A stretch of DNA of 64,000 nucleotides from Deltaproteobacteria bacterium (lineage in GTDB: Bacteria; Desulfobacterota; Desulfobacteria; Desulfobacterales; SpSt-501), in the NCBI GenBank assembly GCA_016219005.1, contig JACRCN010000009.1, positions 1 to 64,000 of the forward strand, written 5' to 3'. The position numbers and the translations under genes are program-made. Under the pieces are notes generated by a model. It worked only from the letters and a program-made list of their open reading frames with translations. It made no database searches and had not been told where the DNA came from. Positions within the stretch are counted from its first letter, which is position 1, and each line of letters opens with the position of its first letter. Positions 51,943-60,359 of this stretch are shown here, in pieces.

Positions 51943-54213
51943 ATGCTTTACGAGAAGGAAGCCCTGCGCTATCACCGGGAACCCCGGCCCGGCAAAATCG
52001 AGGTGGTCCCCTTGAAACCCTGTCTCACCCAGTCCGATCTCAGCCTGGCCTATTCGCCGGGGGTGGCGGCCCCCTGCCTTGAAATCCGGAAACATCCGGA
52101 GCGGTCCTACGAGTACACCTCCCGGGGCAACCTGATCGCCGTCATCACAAACGGCACCGCCGTAATGGGCCTCGGCAATATCGGGGCCCTGGCGGGAAAA
52201 CCGGTCATGGAGGGCAAGGCGGTGCTCTTCAAGCGCTTCGCCAACATCGATGTTTTCGACATCGAGGTCAACACCCAGGACCCGGACGAATTCATCCGCA
52301 CGGTGCGGGTTCTGGAGCCGACCTTCGGCGGCATCAATCTGGAGGACATCAAGGCGCCGGATTGCTTCTACATCGAGGAGGAGCTCTCGCGCCAGATGTC
52401 CATCCCGGTTTTCCACGATGACCAGCACGGCACGGCCATCATATCGGCGGCCGGTCTGCTGAATGCCGCGGAGCTGACCGGACGCCGCCTATCCGAGATG
52501 CGCGTCGTCATCAACGGCGCCGGTGCTGCCGCGATCGCCTGCGCCAAGCTCTACATCCTGTTCGGGATCCAGAAAGAAAACATCCTCCTCCTGGATTCCA
52601 GGGGCGTGATCTTCAAGGGCCGCACGGCGGGGATGAATCCGTACAAGGCCGCATTTGCCGTCGACACGACCCTGCGCACCTTGGAGGAGGCGGCCGAGGG
52701 CGCCGACGCGCTCGTGGGTCTTTCGGCCAAAGGGGCCTTCACGCCGGCCATGCTGTCCCGCATGCGCGAAAAGCCCATCATCTTCGCCCTGGCCAACCCG
52801 GAGCCCGAGATCGACTACTTCAGCGCCAAGGCCGCCCGCCCGGATGCCATCGTAGCTACCGGCCGCTCGGATTTCCCCAACCAGATCAACAACGTGCTCG
52901 GGTTCCCCTACATTTTCCGGGGCGCGCTGGACGTACGCGCGACAAAGATCAACGAGCCCATGAAAATGGCCGCCGTCCGCGCCCTGGCCGAACTCGCGCA
53001 TGCGGATGTCCCGGACGCTGTGATCCGGGCCTACGGCGGGAACTCCATCCGCTTCGGCCCGGACTACATCATCCCGAAGCCCTTCGACACGCGGGTCCTC
53101 TTGAAGGTCGTTCCAGCCGTGGCGCAGGCGGCGATGGACAGCGGCGTCAGCCGCCACCTCCCGCCCAGCGGGCTGACCTATGTCCGGCATCTGGAAAAGC
53201 TATTGGGACCGGAGCGGGAGGTCATGAGCAAGCTCGCGAGCAGCGCCCAGCAAAAACCCAAGCGCATCGTGTTGCCCGAAGGCAACCACCCCGTTATCCT
53301 GCGCGCGGCCCATTTCGTCGCCAAAGAGGGCATCGCCCATCCGCTGCTCTTAGGCAAGGCCGATGAAATCCAAACGCTGGCCGACAGCCTCCATCTCACG
53401 CTCGACGGCATCGAAATCCTGAACCCCCTCGAAAGCCCGCTTTTCGAGGATTTTGCAGACCGACTTTTCAGGATCCGCCAGCGCAAGGGCTGGACCCTGG
53501 CGGAGACGCAGTTCCAGCTTCGCCAGCCGTACATTTTCGGCGCCATGATGGTCCGCGAGGGGTTCGTCGACGGCCAGGTGCACGGCATCGCCCAAAGCTA
53601 CCCCAACGCCATCCGTCCTGTCCTGCAAGTGGTTCCCCTGCGGCCGGGCGTTGCGACCGTGGCCGGGCTTTACCTGATGCTCTTCAAAAATCGCACGCTG
53701 CTCTTTGCCGACTGCACCGTCAACGTCGAGCCGAAAGCCGAGACCCTGGCGGAAACCGCGATTCTCTCGGGCGAAATGGCGCATTTCTTCGGCATGCAGC
53801 CCCGTGTGGCGATGTTGTCCTTTTCGAACTTCGGCAACGCCCGGCATGCGCTGTCCTGCAAGATCGCCTGCGCCGCCGATCTCGCCCGCAAGCGCGTGCC
53901 GAACCTGCTCGTCGACGGCGAAATGCACGCCGACACGGCGTTGCTGGAAGACAAGCTGTCTCAGATGTTTCCGTTCAACCGCCTGGGAGGCTCCGCCAAT
54001 ATACTGATCTTCCCCGACCTGGGGTCGGGAAACATCGCGTATAAACTGATCGAGCAGCTGGGAGGCGCTACAGCCGTCGGTCCCATGCTGATGGGGTTGA
54101 GCAAGCCCTTCAACGTGCTGCCGCGCAACACCGACATGGAAAACGTGGTCAACGTCATCACCATCACCGTGGTACAGGCCGGGTACCTGGACTTCAGCAA
54201 GGCCCCCGCCTGA
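51943..54213 (+). CDS. maeB: NADP-type malic enzyme fused to a phosphotransacetylase domain
   Basis: 756 residues. The N-terminal malic enzyme (about 1-415) has [57 protein letters not shown] and [11 protein letters not shown]. The C-terminal ~330 residues form a phosphotransacetylase-like domain ([78 protein letters not shown]). This MaeB architecture oxidatively decarboxylates malate to pyruvate; the PTA-like part is thought to be regulatory, responding to acetyl-CoA. ATG 51943 has AGAGGG upstream; the upstream open frame to 51628 overlaps the divergent ABM gene and is not coding. A short GC stem with a T-run follows. Confidence 0.92.
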   Translation: MLYEKEALRYHREPRPGKIEVVPLKPCLTQSDLSLAYSPGVAAPCLEIRKHPERSYEYTSRGNLIAVITNGTAVMGLGNIGALAGKPVMEGKAVLFKRFANIDVFDIEVNTQDPDEFIRTVRVLEPTFGGINLEDIKAPDCFYIEEELSRQMSIPVFHDDQHGTAIISAAGLLNAAELTGRRLSEMRVVINGAGAAAIACAKLYILFGIQKENILLLDSRGVIFKGRTAGMNPYKAAFAVDTTLRTLEEAAEGADALVGLSAKGAFTPAMLSRMREKPIIFALANPEPEIDYFSAKAARPDAIVATGRSDFPNQINNVLGFPYIFRGALDVRATKINEPMKMAAVRALAELAHADVPDAVIRAYGGNSIRFGPDYIIPKPFDTRVLLKVVPAVAQAAMDSGVSRHLPPSGLTYVRHLEKLLGPEREVMSKLASSAQQKPKRIVLPEGNHPVILRAAHFVAKEGIAHPLLLGKADEIQTLADSLHLTLDGIEILNPLESPLFEDFADRLFRIRQRKGWTLAETQFQLRQPYIFGAMMVREGFVDGQVHGIAQSYPNAIRPVLQVVPLRPGVATVAGLYLMLFKNRTLLFADCTVNVEPKAETLAETAILSGEMAHFFGMQPRVAMLSFSNFGNARHALSCKIACAADLARKRVPNLLVDGEMHADTALLEDKLSQMFPFNRLGGSANILIFPDLGSGNIAYKLIEQLGGATAVGPMLMGLSKPFNVLPRNTDMENVVNVITITVVQAGYLDFSKAPA

Positions 54214-54216
54214 ACG

Positions 54217-54232
54217 GCCCGGCGGGCTTTTT
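54217..54232 (+). terminator. Weak terminator after maeB
   Basis: GCCC-GGC-GGGC (54217-54227) followed by five T. The stem is only four base pairs, so termination may be partial. Confidence 0.4.
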
Positions 54233-54240
54233 AGCTTCTG

Positions 54241-54284
54241 TGTCAACATCATACATTGACAACCGATATGCAAAGGCTTAATTG
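54241..54284 (+). promoter_or_regulatory. Promoter of the TauE/SafE gene with an overlapping dyad
   Basis: TTGACA (54256-54261) with a TAAT-containing -10 about 16-17 bases downstream (54278-54284). TGTCAA at 54241-54246 forms a dyad with the -35 (TGTCAA-N9-TTGACA), suggesting an operator overlapping the promoter. Confidence 0.4.
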
Positions 54285-54373
54285 ATGACACGCAATTTTA
54301 AGTGAATCGGATTCAGGTCGCAGGGCGCTTCCAACGATAGGCAACGGGATTAACTCAGCAGGCAGGAGGGACA

Positions 54374-55621
54374 ATGAACTTGAGTACATCGGCAAGAAAA
54401 TTGATACTGGTCTTTTTTGTATCGTTTTCGGTGATGGCATTTGCGGCGGCCGGCAGCCTCTGGGCTCAAACCCAGCAGCCCGCTCCGACCGAGCAGAAAC
54501 CGGCGGTAAAACCGGCGGAAGCCAAGCCCAAACTGGTGGGCAACAACCTGGGTCTCCCGGCCAAGCTGGGCGAGCAAATCGCCAAGGTTCCGGAAGGCAA
54601 AGGCAAGGGCCAGATCGACCCCAGCGCGCCGCGCGGCGTCTTCGGCATTCCGGGTGCGCCGCAGGTCGGCATGGTGTTGGCCTTCCTGTGGGCCACCTGG
54701 GTGGGTTGGATCTTCTCGACGGTGGGGGCTTTCGGCGGCATCATGGCCGGCGTCGGGCACATGACGGTGTATGGTTTGGGCGACTATGTGCGTACCTTCA
54801 AAGACAGCGCGCCCGGGTTCAACAAGACCCTCACGGACAGCATCCGAACCTCGAACCAGTTCCTGGTCGGGCTGTCATCGATCCTGAGCGTCGTCAACTA
54901 CCTCAAGTCCAAGCGCATGTCCTGGCCGCTCGGGCTTGCCCTCGGCGTCGGCTCCATCGTCGGTGCCTACCTGGCGGCGTCGCTCACCGGCGGCAAGGTC
55001 AGCTTCAGCCAGTACCAGGGCTGGTTCGGCGTGTTCGTGCTGGTGGTGGGATTCGTCCTGATCTACGAACTCACCCCCACGGGCCAGGCCGGCAAAAAGG
55101 CGGCCAAAGCCGCGGCCCAGACCTTCGAAAAAACCGTCAGAGAAAAAAAGGACATTGCATCCGCCGGTGTGACGCTGAAATCCTTCGGGATCGCCAAGTC
55201 CACCATGTCCTTCTTCGGGACAGACTTTACGTTCAATCCCATCGCGGCCTTTTTCGGCGGTGTAGTGATCGCGGCCATCTCGGCCTTCATCGGTGTGGGT
55301 GGCGGGTTCCTGTACGTGCCCTACCTGACCAGCATCGTCGGGCTGCCCATGTTCGTCGTGGCCGGGACCTCGGCCCTGGCGGTGTTTTTGAGCATGATCA
55401 CGAGCATCACCACCTACATCAACGTCGCCGGTGCCGGCATGGACTGGGCCTTGGTCGGCACCCAGTTGGTGGGGGTCTTCATCGGCTCCATGGTGGGTCC
55501 GCGAACGGCAAAGTACATCCCGGACAAGTGGCTGAAGCTGCTTTTCATTATTCTCGCCCTGTACGTCGGCATTGGATACTTAAGCAAGGGCTTCTTCGGC
55601 AGCTCCTGGGTTCCGATGTGA
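54374..55621 (+). CDS. TauE/SafE family exporter with N-terminal signal and long extracytoplasmic lead
   Basis: 415 residues. It starts with a signal-like segment (LILVFFVSFSVMAFAAAGSLWA), then about 80 residues rich in Pro, Lys and Gln before the membrane domain. The first helix GMVLAFLWATWVGWIFSTVGAFGGI and GVGHMTVY are followed by LSSILSVVNYLKSKRMSWPL, FIGVGGGFLYVPYLTSIVGL and SALAVFLSMITSITTYI, the two-repeat TauE/SafE pattern. Members of this family carry sulfite, sulfoacetate and other sulfur-containing anions, and sulfate-reducing bacteria encode several. Substrate is inferred. GGAGG precedes the ATG, a promoter lies about 100 bases upstream, and a strong terminator follows. Confidence 0.85.
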   Translation: MNLSTSARKLILVFFVSFSVMAFAAAGSLWAQTQQPAPTEQKPAVKPAEAKPKLVGNNLGLPAKLGEQIAKVPEGKGKGQIDPSAPRGVFGIPGAPQVGMVLAFLWATWVGWIFSTVGAFGGIMAGVGHMTVYGLGDYVRTFKDSAPGFNKTLTDSIRTSNQFLVGLSSILSVVNYLKSKRMSWPLGLALGVGSIVGAYLAASLTGGKVSFSQYQGWFGVFVLVVGFVLIYELTPTGQAGKKAAKAAAQTFEKTVREKKDIASAGVTLKSFGIAKSTMSFFGTDFTFNPIAAFFGGVVIAAISAFIGVGGGFLYVPYLTSIVGLPMFVVAGTSALAVFLSMITSITTYINVAGAGMDWALVGTQLVGVFIGSMVGPRTAKYIPDKWLKLLFIILALYVGIGYLSKGFFGSSWVPM

Positions 55622-55635
55622 TGAGTTGAGATGTG

Positions 55636-55674
55636 AAGCCCGAGCCCGCCGTCGGGGGGTTCGGGCTTTTTTTT
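55636..55674 (+). terminator. Rho-independent terminator after the TauE/SafE gene
   Basis: AAGCCCGA (55636-55643) pairs with TTCGGGCTT (55660-55668), followed by eight T. It lies about 15 bases after the stop codon. Confidence 0.85.
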
Positions 55675-55717
55675 ATAGCTGTAGAAAAACCAATAGGTCG
55701 GCGGCACGCGTTTCAGC

Positions 55718-56266
55718 ATGTGGGATTTTTGCGATCCATATCTTCTGACTCTGTACCGGGTCACGGGAATCGAGCGCCTGGATGGACTGCTCGGTACCTT
55801 CCTGGTGGCGCTGCTGGTGACCATCATCGGGGAGTTCACCATCTCCATCGTCTTCCGGGTCAACCGCAGGCATCTCGACGGTCTGAACAGCGATCTCGAG
55901 AAATACAGCAATCTGTCGCGGGAGGCCCTGCGGCGCGGCGATGCGGCAAGCTACAAGGCCCTGAACAAGCAAGGCAACGACGCCTACGGCCAAGTGTTCT
56001 TCAACCGGTTCGGCCTGTCCGCAGCTTCGCTCTGGCCGGCCTTCTTCGCCCTGGACTGGATGCAGCGGCATTTTGCGGAGCCCGGCATCGCGGTCCCACT
56101 CTACCCTTCCGGAGCGAATTACGTGGTCGTTTTTCTGCTCTGCTACATCCTGGCCCGGATTGTGTTTGGACGGCTCAAACGGCACCTGCCTTATTTCAAG
56201 GGCCAATACGCCATGCTGCAGCGCTATGACAAACCGGGTGAGACCGCCGAAAAGCCGCCCCCGTGA
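55718..56266 (+). CDS. Small membrane protein with a cytoplasmic helical loop; family unclear
   Basis: 182 residues. An N-terminal hydrophobic helix (about 24-46, LLGTFLVALLVTIIGEFTISIVF) is followed by a charged helical region (about 47-90; NRRHLDGLNSDLEKYSNLSREALRRGDAASYKALNKQGNDAYGQVFF) and two further hydrophobic segments (about 95-112 and 130-155). One N-terminal helix, a coiled-coil-like cytoplasmic part, then paired helices recalls the Oxa1/EMC3/DUF106 insertase layout, but I cannot confirm homology. It starts 44 bases after the preceding terminator; no clear ribosome site precedes ATG 55718. No partner is evident. Confidence 0.7.
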   Translation: MWDFCDPYLLTLYRVTGIERLDGLLGTFLVALLVTIIGEFTISIVFRVNRRHLDGLNSDLEKYSNLSREALRRGDAASYKALNKQGNDAYGQVFFNRFGLSAASLWPAFFALDWMQRHFAEPGIAVPLYPSGANYVVVFLLCYILARIVFGRLKRHLPYFKGQYAMLQRYDKPGETAEKPPP

Positions 56267-56307
56267 ACAGCTTCCTTTAATTTCAAATCGATGCTATGAT
56301 TGCTCAT

Positions 56308-56326
56308 CGTGCCCGTCATGCGGGCA
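56308..56326 (+). other. Hairpin upstream of dedA
   Basis: GTGCCCG and CGGGCAC pair perfectly around a TCATG loop (56308-56326), with no T-run. Possible partial terminator or leader element between the small membrane protein and DedA. Confidence 0.35.
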
Positions 56327-56402
56327 CGTCGCATTTTAGGAACTCAACTTCCCTGGAAGCTGTCTCGTTTGCGGGGGCAACCAACCCCACCCAAGGTCGC
56401 AT

Positions 56403-57074
56403 ATGGAAGCGGTTAAACTGTTGATCGATTTTATCCTGCACATCGACCGGCACCTGCAGGTGCTGTGCGCAACCTACGGAATCTGGGTGTATGTGATCCT
56501 GTTCGTCATCGTCTTCTGCGAGACCGGCCTGGTGGTCACACCGTTCCTGCCCGGCGACTCCCTGCTCTTCGCGGTGGGCTCGCTCGCCGCCATCGGCGCC
56601 TTGGATGTCACCACGGCCATCCTCCTGCTGACCGCCGCGGCCGTTTTCGGCGACTCCGTAAACTACTCCGTCGGCAACTATGTAGGCCCCAAGGTGTTTC
56701 ACGCCGAGCACGCGCGTTTCCTGAACAAGGAATACCTGCACCGCACCCATGCATTTTATGAACGGCACGGCGGCAAGACCATCATCATCGCCCGCTTTCT
56801 GCCCATCATCCGCACCTTTGCTCCGTTCGTGGCCGGGATCGGCAGCATGACCTACCCCCGGTTTTTGTTCTTCAACGTGTTCGGCGGGCTGCTGTGGGTG
56901 CTCGGCTTCGTGCTGGCCGGCTACTGGTTCGGAAACATCCCCCTCATCAAGAACAACTTCAGCATGGTGATCCTCGCCCTGGTGCTGATCCCGGGCATCC
57001 CCAGCCTCGTGGAGTTCATCCGCATCCAGATCGCCCGCCGCAAGGCCAAGTCTCTGCCGGTCAAGGAGCGTTGA
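56403..57074 (+). CDS. DedA family membrane protein
   Basis: 223 residues, polytopic. Conserved elements: FCETGLVVTPFLPGDSLLFAVG, GDSVNYSVGNYVG, HGGKTIIIARFLPIIRTFAPFVAGIGSM and WVLGFVLAGYWFG. DedA/YghB/YqjA proteins are flippases or scramblases for undecaprenyl phosphate and phosphatidylethanolamine and are linked to envelope integrity and proton-motive force. ATG 56403 has no clear ribosome site, and the region upstream carries a hairpin. A separate promoter for kup follows. Confidence 0.88.
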   Translation: MEAVKLLIDFILHIDRHLQVLCATYGIWVYVILFVIVFCETGLVVTPFLPGDSLLFAVGSLAAIGALDVTTAILLLTAAAVFGDSVNYSVGNYVGPKVFHAEHARFLNKEYLHRTHAFYERHGGKTIIIARFLPIIRTFAPFVAGIGSMTYPRFLFFNVFGGLLWVLGFVLAGYWFGNIPLIKNNFSMVILALVLIPGIPSLVEFIRIQIARRKAKSLPVKER

Positions 57075-57133
57075 GGCGCTCACAGCCCGCGGGACGGCGC
57101 CCACCGCCCCACCGCTGCGGCCCTCCGAAATGC

Positions 57134-57162
57134 TTGACACCTGCAATATTCGGGTCTAAGTT
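57134..57162 (+). promoter_or_regulatory. Promoter of the riboswitch-kup transcript
   Basis: TTGACA (57134-57139, perfect), 17-base spacer, TAAGTT (57157-57162, three of six). Expected start near 57169, which is exactly where the aptamer begins. Confidence 0.6.
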
Positions 57163-57168
57163 ACCCGC

Positions 57169-57279
57169 CGCTTAATCCCGGACGTAATCGGGAGCGGGGG
57201 AACCAGGTTCTTGGGGCGCATCGCCAGGCGGCGAGGGGCAACCTCTTCAGCCCTATCCCTTCCGCTAACCTCGCAGGCG
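57169..57279 (+). promoter_or_regulatory. ydaO-yuaA type cyclic di-AMP riboswitch aptamer
   Basis: The sequence follows the ydaO consensus element by element: CGCTTAATC, a CCCG/CGGG hairpin, GAGCGGGGGAACCA, TTGGGGCGCATC, GAGGGGCAACCTCTTCAGCC, CTATCCC, CCGCTAACCTCG and closing AGGCG. P1 forms from CGCTT (57169-57173) and AGGCG (57275-57279), with one U-G pair. The class binds cyclic di-AMP and often controls potassium uptake and osmolyte genes; here the gene is kup, which fits. High c-di-AMP usually turns off potassium import. Confidence 0.93.
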
Positions 57280-57289
57280 TCGATGAGGA

Positions 57290-57344
57290 GAACCTTCGGA
57301 GGAAAGCGGGGGTATATCCTCCAAACCACAGGTCCCGGAGGTTC
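57290..57344 (+). promoter_or_regulatory. Candidate expression platform sequestering the kup ribosome site
   Basis: GAACCTTCGG (57290-57299) pairs with CCGGAGGTTC (57335-57344) over ten base pairs with one U-G, burying the GGAGG ribosome site (57337-57341) nine bases before the kup ATG. A competing hairpin, GGAGGA (57298-57303) with TCCTCC (57317-57322), shares bases with the first arm. The arrangement suggests translational control instead of transcription termination; no T-run terminator is present. Confidence 0.65.
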
Positions 57345-57350
57345 GCCACC

Positions 57351-59291
57351 ATGGCTGCCGCAGGTCCCGATTCTACAGTCGCGCATCTCCCGCCGGTTCA
57401 AGGGAATCCTTCCGGCACTCACCCTGTTCAGAAGCGAACCACCGCGCTGGCCCTGGGGGCCCTCGGCGTGGTGTTCGGCGACATCGGTACCAGCCCGCTC
57501 TACACGATCCGAGAGTGCTTCAACGGGCCGCACGCCGTCGCACTGGATGAAATTAACATCTTCGGCGTGGTGTCCTTGATCTTTTGGTCACTGACCATGG
57601 TGGTGACTGTCAAATACGTGGCTTTCATCCTGCGAGCCGACAACCGCAGTGAGGGCGGCATTTTTGCGCTGTTGGGTCTGATATTGGGATCAACCGCGCA
57701 GATATCCCCACGCCTGCGCGCAGCCATCGTGTTGGGGGCCATTTTCGGAGCAGCGCTTCTTTACGGCGATGGCATCATCACCCCGGCCATTTCGGTGCTC
57801 TCCGCCATTGAAGGCCTCGAGGTCGCCACCCGCGCGGCCAAACCAGCCGTGGTGCCGCTGACGTGTGCGGTGCTGGTTGGACTGTTCCTGATCCAGCATC
57901 GGGGCACTGCCGACATCGGCAAAGTGTTTGGGGCCATCATGATCCTGTGGTTTGGGGCCATTGCCGCCTCCGGGCTGGGCGCCATAGCTCAAACTCCCAA
58001 GATCCTGCTGGCGGTCAACCCCGTTTACGCGTGGAATTTCTTTGCTGCCAACCACCTCCACGGGGCCGTCGCTCTCGGATCGGTGGTCCTTTGCATCACC
58101 GGTGGGGAGGCGTTGTATGCGGACTTGGGGCATTTCGGCCGCCGGGCCATCCGCGTGTCCTGGCTCGGGCTGGCGTTCCCGGCACTGCTTTTGAACTATT
58201 TCGGCCAGGCAGCGCTGCTGATAGACCATCCCGAGTTGAATTTTCACCCATTTTACGGCCTGGTGCCTTCCGGCCTCCTCTACCCGATGGTGGCGTTGTC
58301 CACCATTGCCACCGTGATCGCCTCCCAAGCGCTGATTTCGGGTGTCTTCTCCCTGACCCAGCAGGCCATCCAACTGGGTTTATGTCCGCGAGTGCACATC
58401 GTTCATACCTCGGCCGATGTCCGGGGTCAGATCTTCATCCCCGGTGTCAATTTCGCCTTGATGCTGGCATGCATCGGGCTGGTATTGTCTTTTAAAGAGT
58501 CCAGTGGGCTGGCGGGAGCCTACGGGATCGCCGTGACAGCCACCATGAGCCTCACCTCGGGTTTGTACCTGGCGGCCACGATCAAGGTCTGGCGCTGGCC
58601 GCTGTGGAAAGCCCTGCCGCTGGTGGTCGTTTTTCTACTGTTCGATCTCGCTTACTTCGGCGCCAATCTCCTTAAAATTTTCGACGGCGGCTGGATCACG
58701 CTGGTCGTGGCCTTTGCCATCATCACGACGATGACCACCTGGCGCAAGGGCCGGGAGGAACTGAAACGCAAGCTCTTCGCCAACCGCGTACCGCTGGATG
58801 TATTCCTATCGGATATCGAACGGCAGGCCCTGTCGCGCGTGCGGGGGACGGCGGTGTTCATGACCCTTTCGCCGGAAGGGGCCCCGCCCACCCTGCTGCA
58901 TCACGTGAAGCACAATCACATGCTGCATGAGCACGTGGTTCTGCTCACGCTTCAGTCGGCGGATGCCCCGGTCGTGGCGAACGAGGACCGCATGCGCATC
59001 GAACGGTTAAAGCAAGGGTTCTATCGACTAACGGCGTGGTATGGGTACATGGAGACCCCGAGTGTACCGAGGCTCATGAAATCGGCTGCAGTCTTCGGCC
59101 TGCCCCTGGAACCCACCCGGACAACTTTTTACCTGGGCCGCGAAACCCTGCTCACCACCGGAAAGTCCAAAATGGCGCGCTGGCGCAAGTCCCTCTTCGC
59201 CTTCATGTCGCGCAATGCCGCCAACCCAGCGGTCTTCTTCGGCATTCCGCCCAACCGCGTCGTCGAGCTCGGGGCCCAGGTCCAGTTGTAA
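57351..59291 (+). CDS. kup: Potassium transporter Kup
   Basis: 646 residues, about the usual KUP/HAK/KT length. Motifs: ALGVVFGDIGTSPLYT, LYGDGIITPAISVLSAIEG, GGEALYADLGHFG and YGIAVTATMSLTSG, with about 12 hydrophobic segments and a soluble C-terminus of about 150 residues. It is a proton-coupled potassium importer. The N-terminus has a short extension before the first conserved segment. Its leader contains the c-di-AMP aptamer and an SD-hiding helix, so expression should respond to the second messenger. Convergent with the nudC gene, 19 bases apart. Confidence 0.94.
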   Translation: MAAAGPDSTVAHLPPVQGNPSGTHPVQKRTTALALGALGVVFGDIGTSPLYTIRECFNGPHAVALDEINIFGVVSLIFWSLTMVVTVKYVAFILRADNRSEGGIFALLGLILGSTAQISPRLRAAIVLGAIFGAALLYGDGIITPAISVLSAIEGLEVATRAAKPAVVPLTCAVLVGLFLIQHRGTADIGKVFGAIMILWFGAIAASGLGAIAQTPKILLAVNPVYAWNFFAANHLHGAVALGSVVLCITGGEALYADLGHFGRRAIRVSWLGLAFPALLLNYFGQAALLIDHPELNFHPFYGLVPSGLLYPMVALSTIATVIASQALISGVFSLTQQAIQLGLCPRVHIVHTSADVRGQIFIPGVNFALMLACIGLVLSFKESSGLAGAYGIAVTATMSLTSGLYLAATIKVWRWPLWKALPLVVVFLLFDLAYFGANLLKIFDGGWITLVVAFAIITTMTTWRKGREELKRKLFANRVPLDVFLSDIERQALSRVRGTAVFMTLSPEGAPPTLLHHVKHNHMLHEHVVLLTLQSADAPVVANEDRMRIERLKQGFYRLTAWYGYMETPSVPRLMKSAAVFGLPLEPTRTTFYLGRETLLTTGKSKMARWRKSLFAFMSRNAANPAVFFGIPPNRVVELGAQVQL

Positions 59292-59310
59292 AAATGAAAT
59301 CGTCTGCCCC

Positions 59311-60129
59311 CTACCCCCCATCCGCCGTTACAAACCAGTCGATCAGCTTGCGGGCAATGCTGATCCGCGGGGGGACCGCCGGCAGGGCGCCGGCGGAAAA
59401 CCAGCCGGCATCAGCGATTTCCACCGGGTCCACCCGGATCTCGCCGGAGGCATATTCGGCGGTGAAGGCCACCATCAGCGAGTCCGGAAACGGCCAGGGC
59501 TGGCTGCCGAAATAGCGGATGTTCCGGACGCGCACACCCACCTCTTCGAACACTTCCCGCTGCACACAATCTTCCAGGGTCTCCCCCGGCTCCACAAACC
59601 CGGCCAGGACGCTGTAGAATTTCGCAGGAAACCGCGTCGAATGCGCCAGAAGCAGCTTCCGGTCTTTCACCACGGCGACGATGATGGCCGGCGTCACCCG
59701 CGGGTGATTGATGAGGCCGCAGGCCGGGCAGATCTTGGCCCGTTCCTGGGAGTGGTCCCGGGTGGGGCTCCCGCAGCGGCCGCAGAACCGGTGGTTGCGG
59801 TGCCAGTGCACCAGCTGCCCGGCCCGGCCCGCCACCCAGACCAGATCCTCGTCCATCCCGCCGAATAGCTCCCGCAAACCTTTCAACTCGAACCCGTCGG
59901 CCTCCGGGACCGCCTCGGGCAGGCTGACCGCGTAGCAGGCTTTCCCGCTCCAGGCGCCGAAAAAATGCTTCCATGGCGGCTCCGGTACATGCCCGATCAT
60001 CTCGCTGCCGGTCGGCACCGCCGGTCGGCCGTGATCGAGCTTCACCATCAGCTTGCCGGCCTGAAATGCAAACCAGAGCGCCTGCGACTCATCCGCGCCC
60101 GATGCACCAAATCCTTGAAGAAACGTCAT
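59311..60129 (-). CDS. nudC: NAD(H) pyrophosphatase / RNA-deNADding Nudix enzyme NudC
   Basis: 272 residues. A zinc ribbon FCGRCG...CPACG (about 135-160) precedes the Nudix domain: VEPGETLEDCVQREVFEEVGV gives the box, and the NudC-specific SQPWPFPDSLMVAF motif follows. It hydrolyses NAD(H) and removes NAD caps from RNA. The N-terminal ~130 residues are variable, as in the family. The start at 60129 (MTFLQGFG) is taken from homology; ribosome site weak. Convergent with kup. Confidence 0.92.
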   Translation of the reverse strand: MTFLQGFGASGADESQALWFAFQAGKLMVKLDHGRPAVPTGSEMIGHVPEPPWKHFFGAWSGKACYAVSLPEAVPEADGFELKGLRELFGGMDEDLVWVAGRAGQLVHWHRNHRFCGRCGSPTRDHSQERAKICPACGLINHPRVTPAIIVAVVKDRKLLLAHSTRFPAKFYSVLAGFVEPGETLEDCVQREVFEEVGVRVRNIRYFGSQPWPFPDSLMVAFTAEYASGEIRVDPVEIADAGWFSAGALPAVPPRISIARKLIDWFVTADGG

Positions 60130-60168
60130 TTCCCGCCTGCCTCCGCAGCCTCATCCTGCCGTTGAACC

Positions 60169-60310
60169 GGGTGTTCGAAACAAGCACCCGGCCGCTAGAA
60201 TACGCCAGGCGGCGGCGCTTGAAAAGACCTTTGTTCAACTACTGTTAAAGAGTTGGGGCATAATAGCCGATATTCAGAATCTAAAAGGCCGTTGAAAAAC
60301 GGCGCCTGCG
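60169..60310. repeat. GTTGAAAAAC-type repeat motif, copy 3, in the chemoreceptor leader
   Basis: GGGTGTTCGAAACAAGCACC (60169-60188) followed by CGGCCG, and AAAGGCCGTTGAAAAACGGC (60284-60303) followed by GCCTGCG, are related to both ends of the 50250-50390 element. The right part folds as GCCGTT-GAAA-AACGGC, a six-base-pair stem with a GAAA tetraloop. A sigma-28-like promoter lies between the two halves. Confidence 0.5.
60246..60273 (+). promoter_or_regulatory. Sigma-28 (FliA) type promoter of the chemoreceptor gene
   Basis: TAAAGAGT (60246-60253) and GCCGATAT (60266-60273) compare with the consensus TAAAGTTT-N11-GCCGATAA; the spacer is one base longer (12). The -10 matches seven of eight. 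Chemoreceptor genes are commonly sigma-28 dependent. Confidence 0.6.
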
Positions 60311-60359
60311 TCCGCGATCCGTGCGAGGCTCTGCTCTCGAAACGAGAAAGGAAAAGGAT

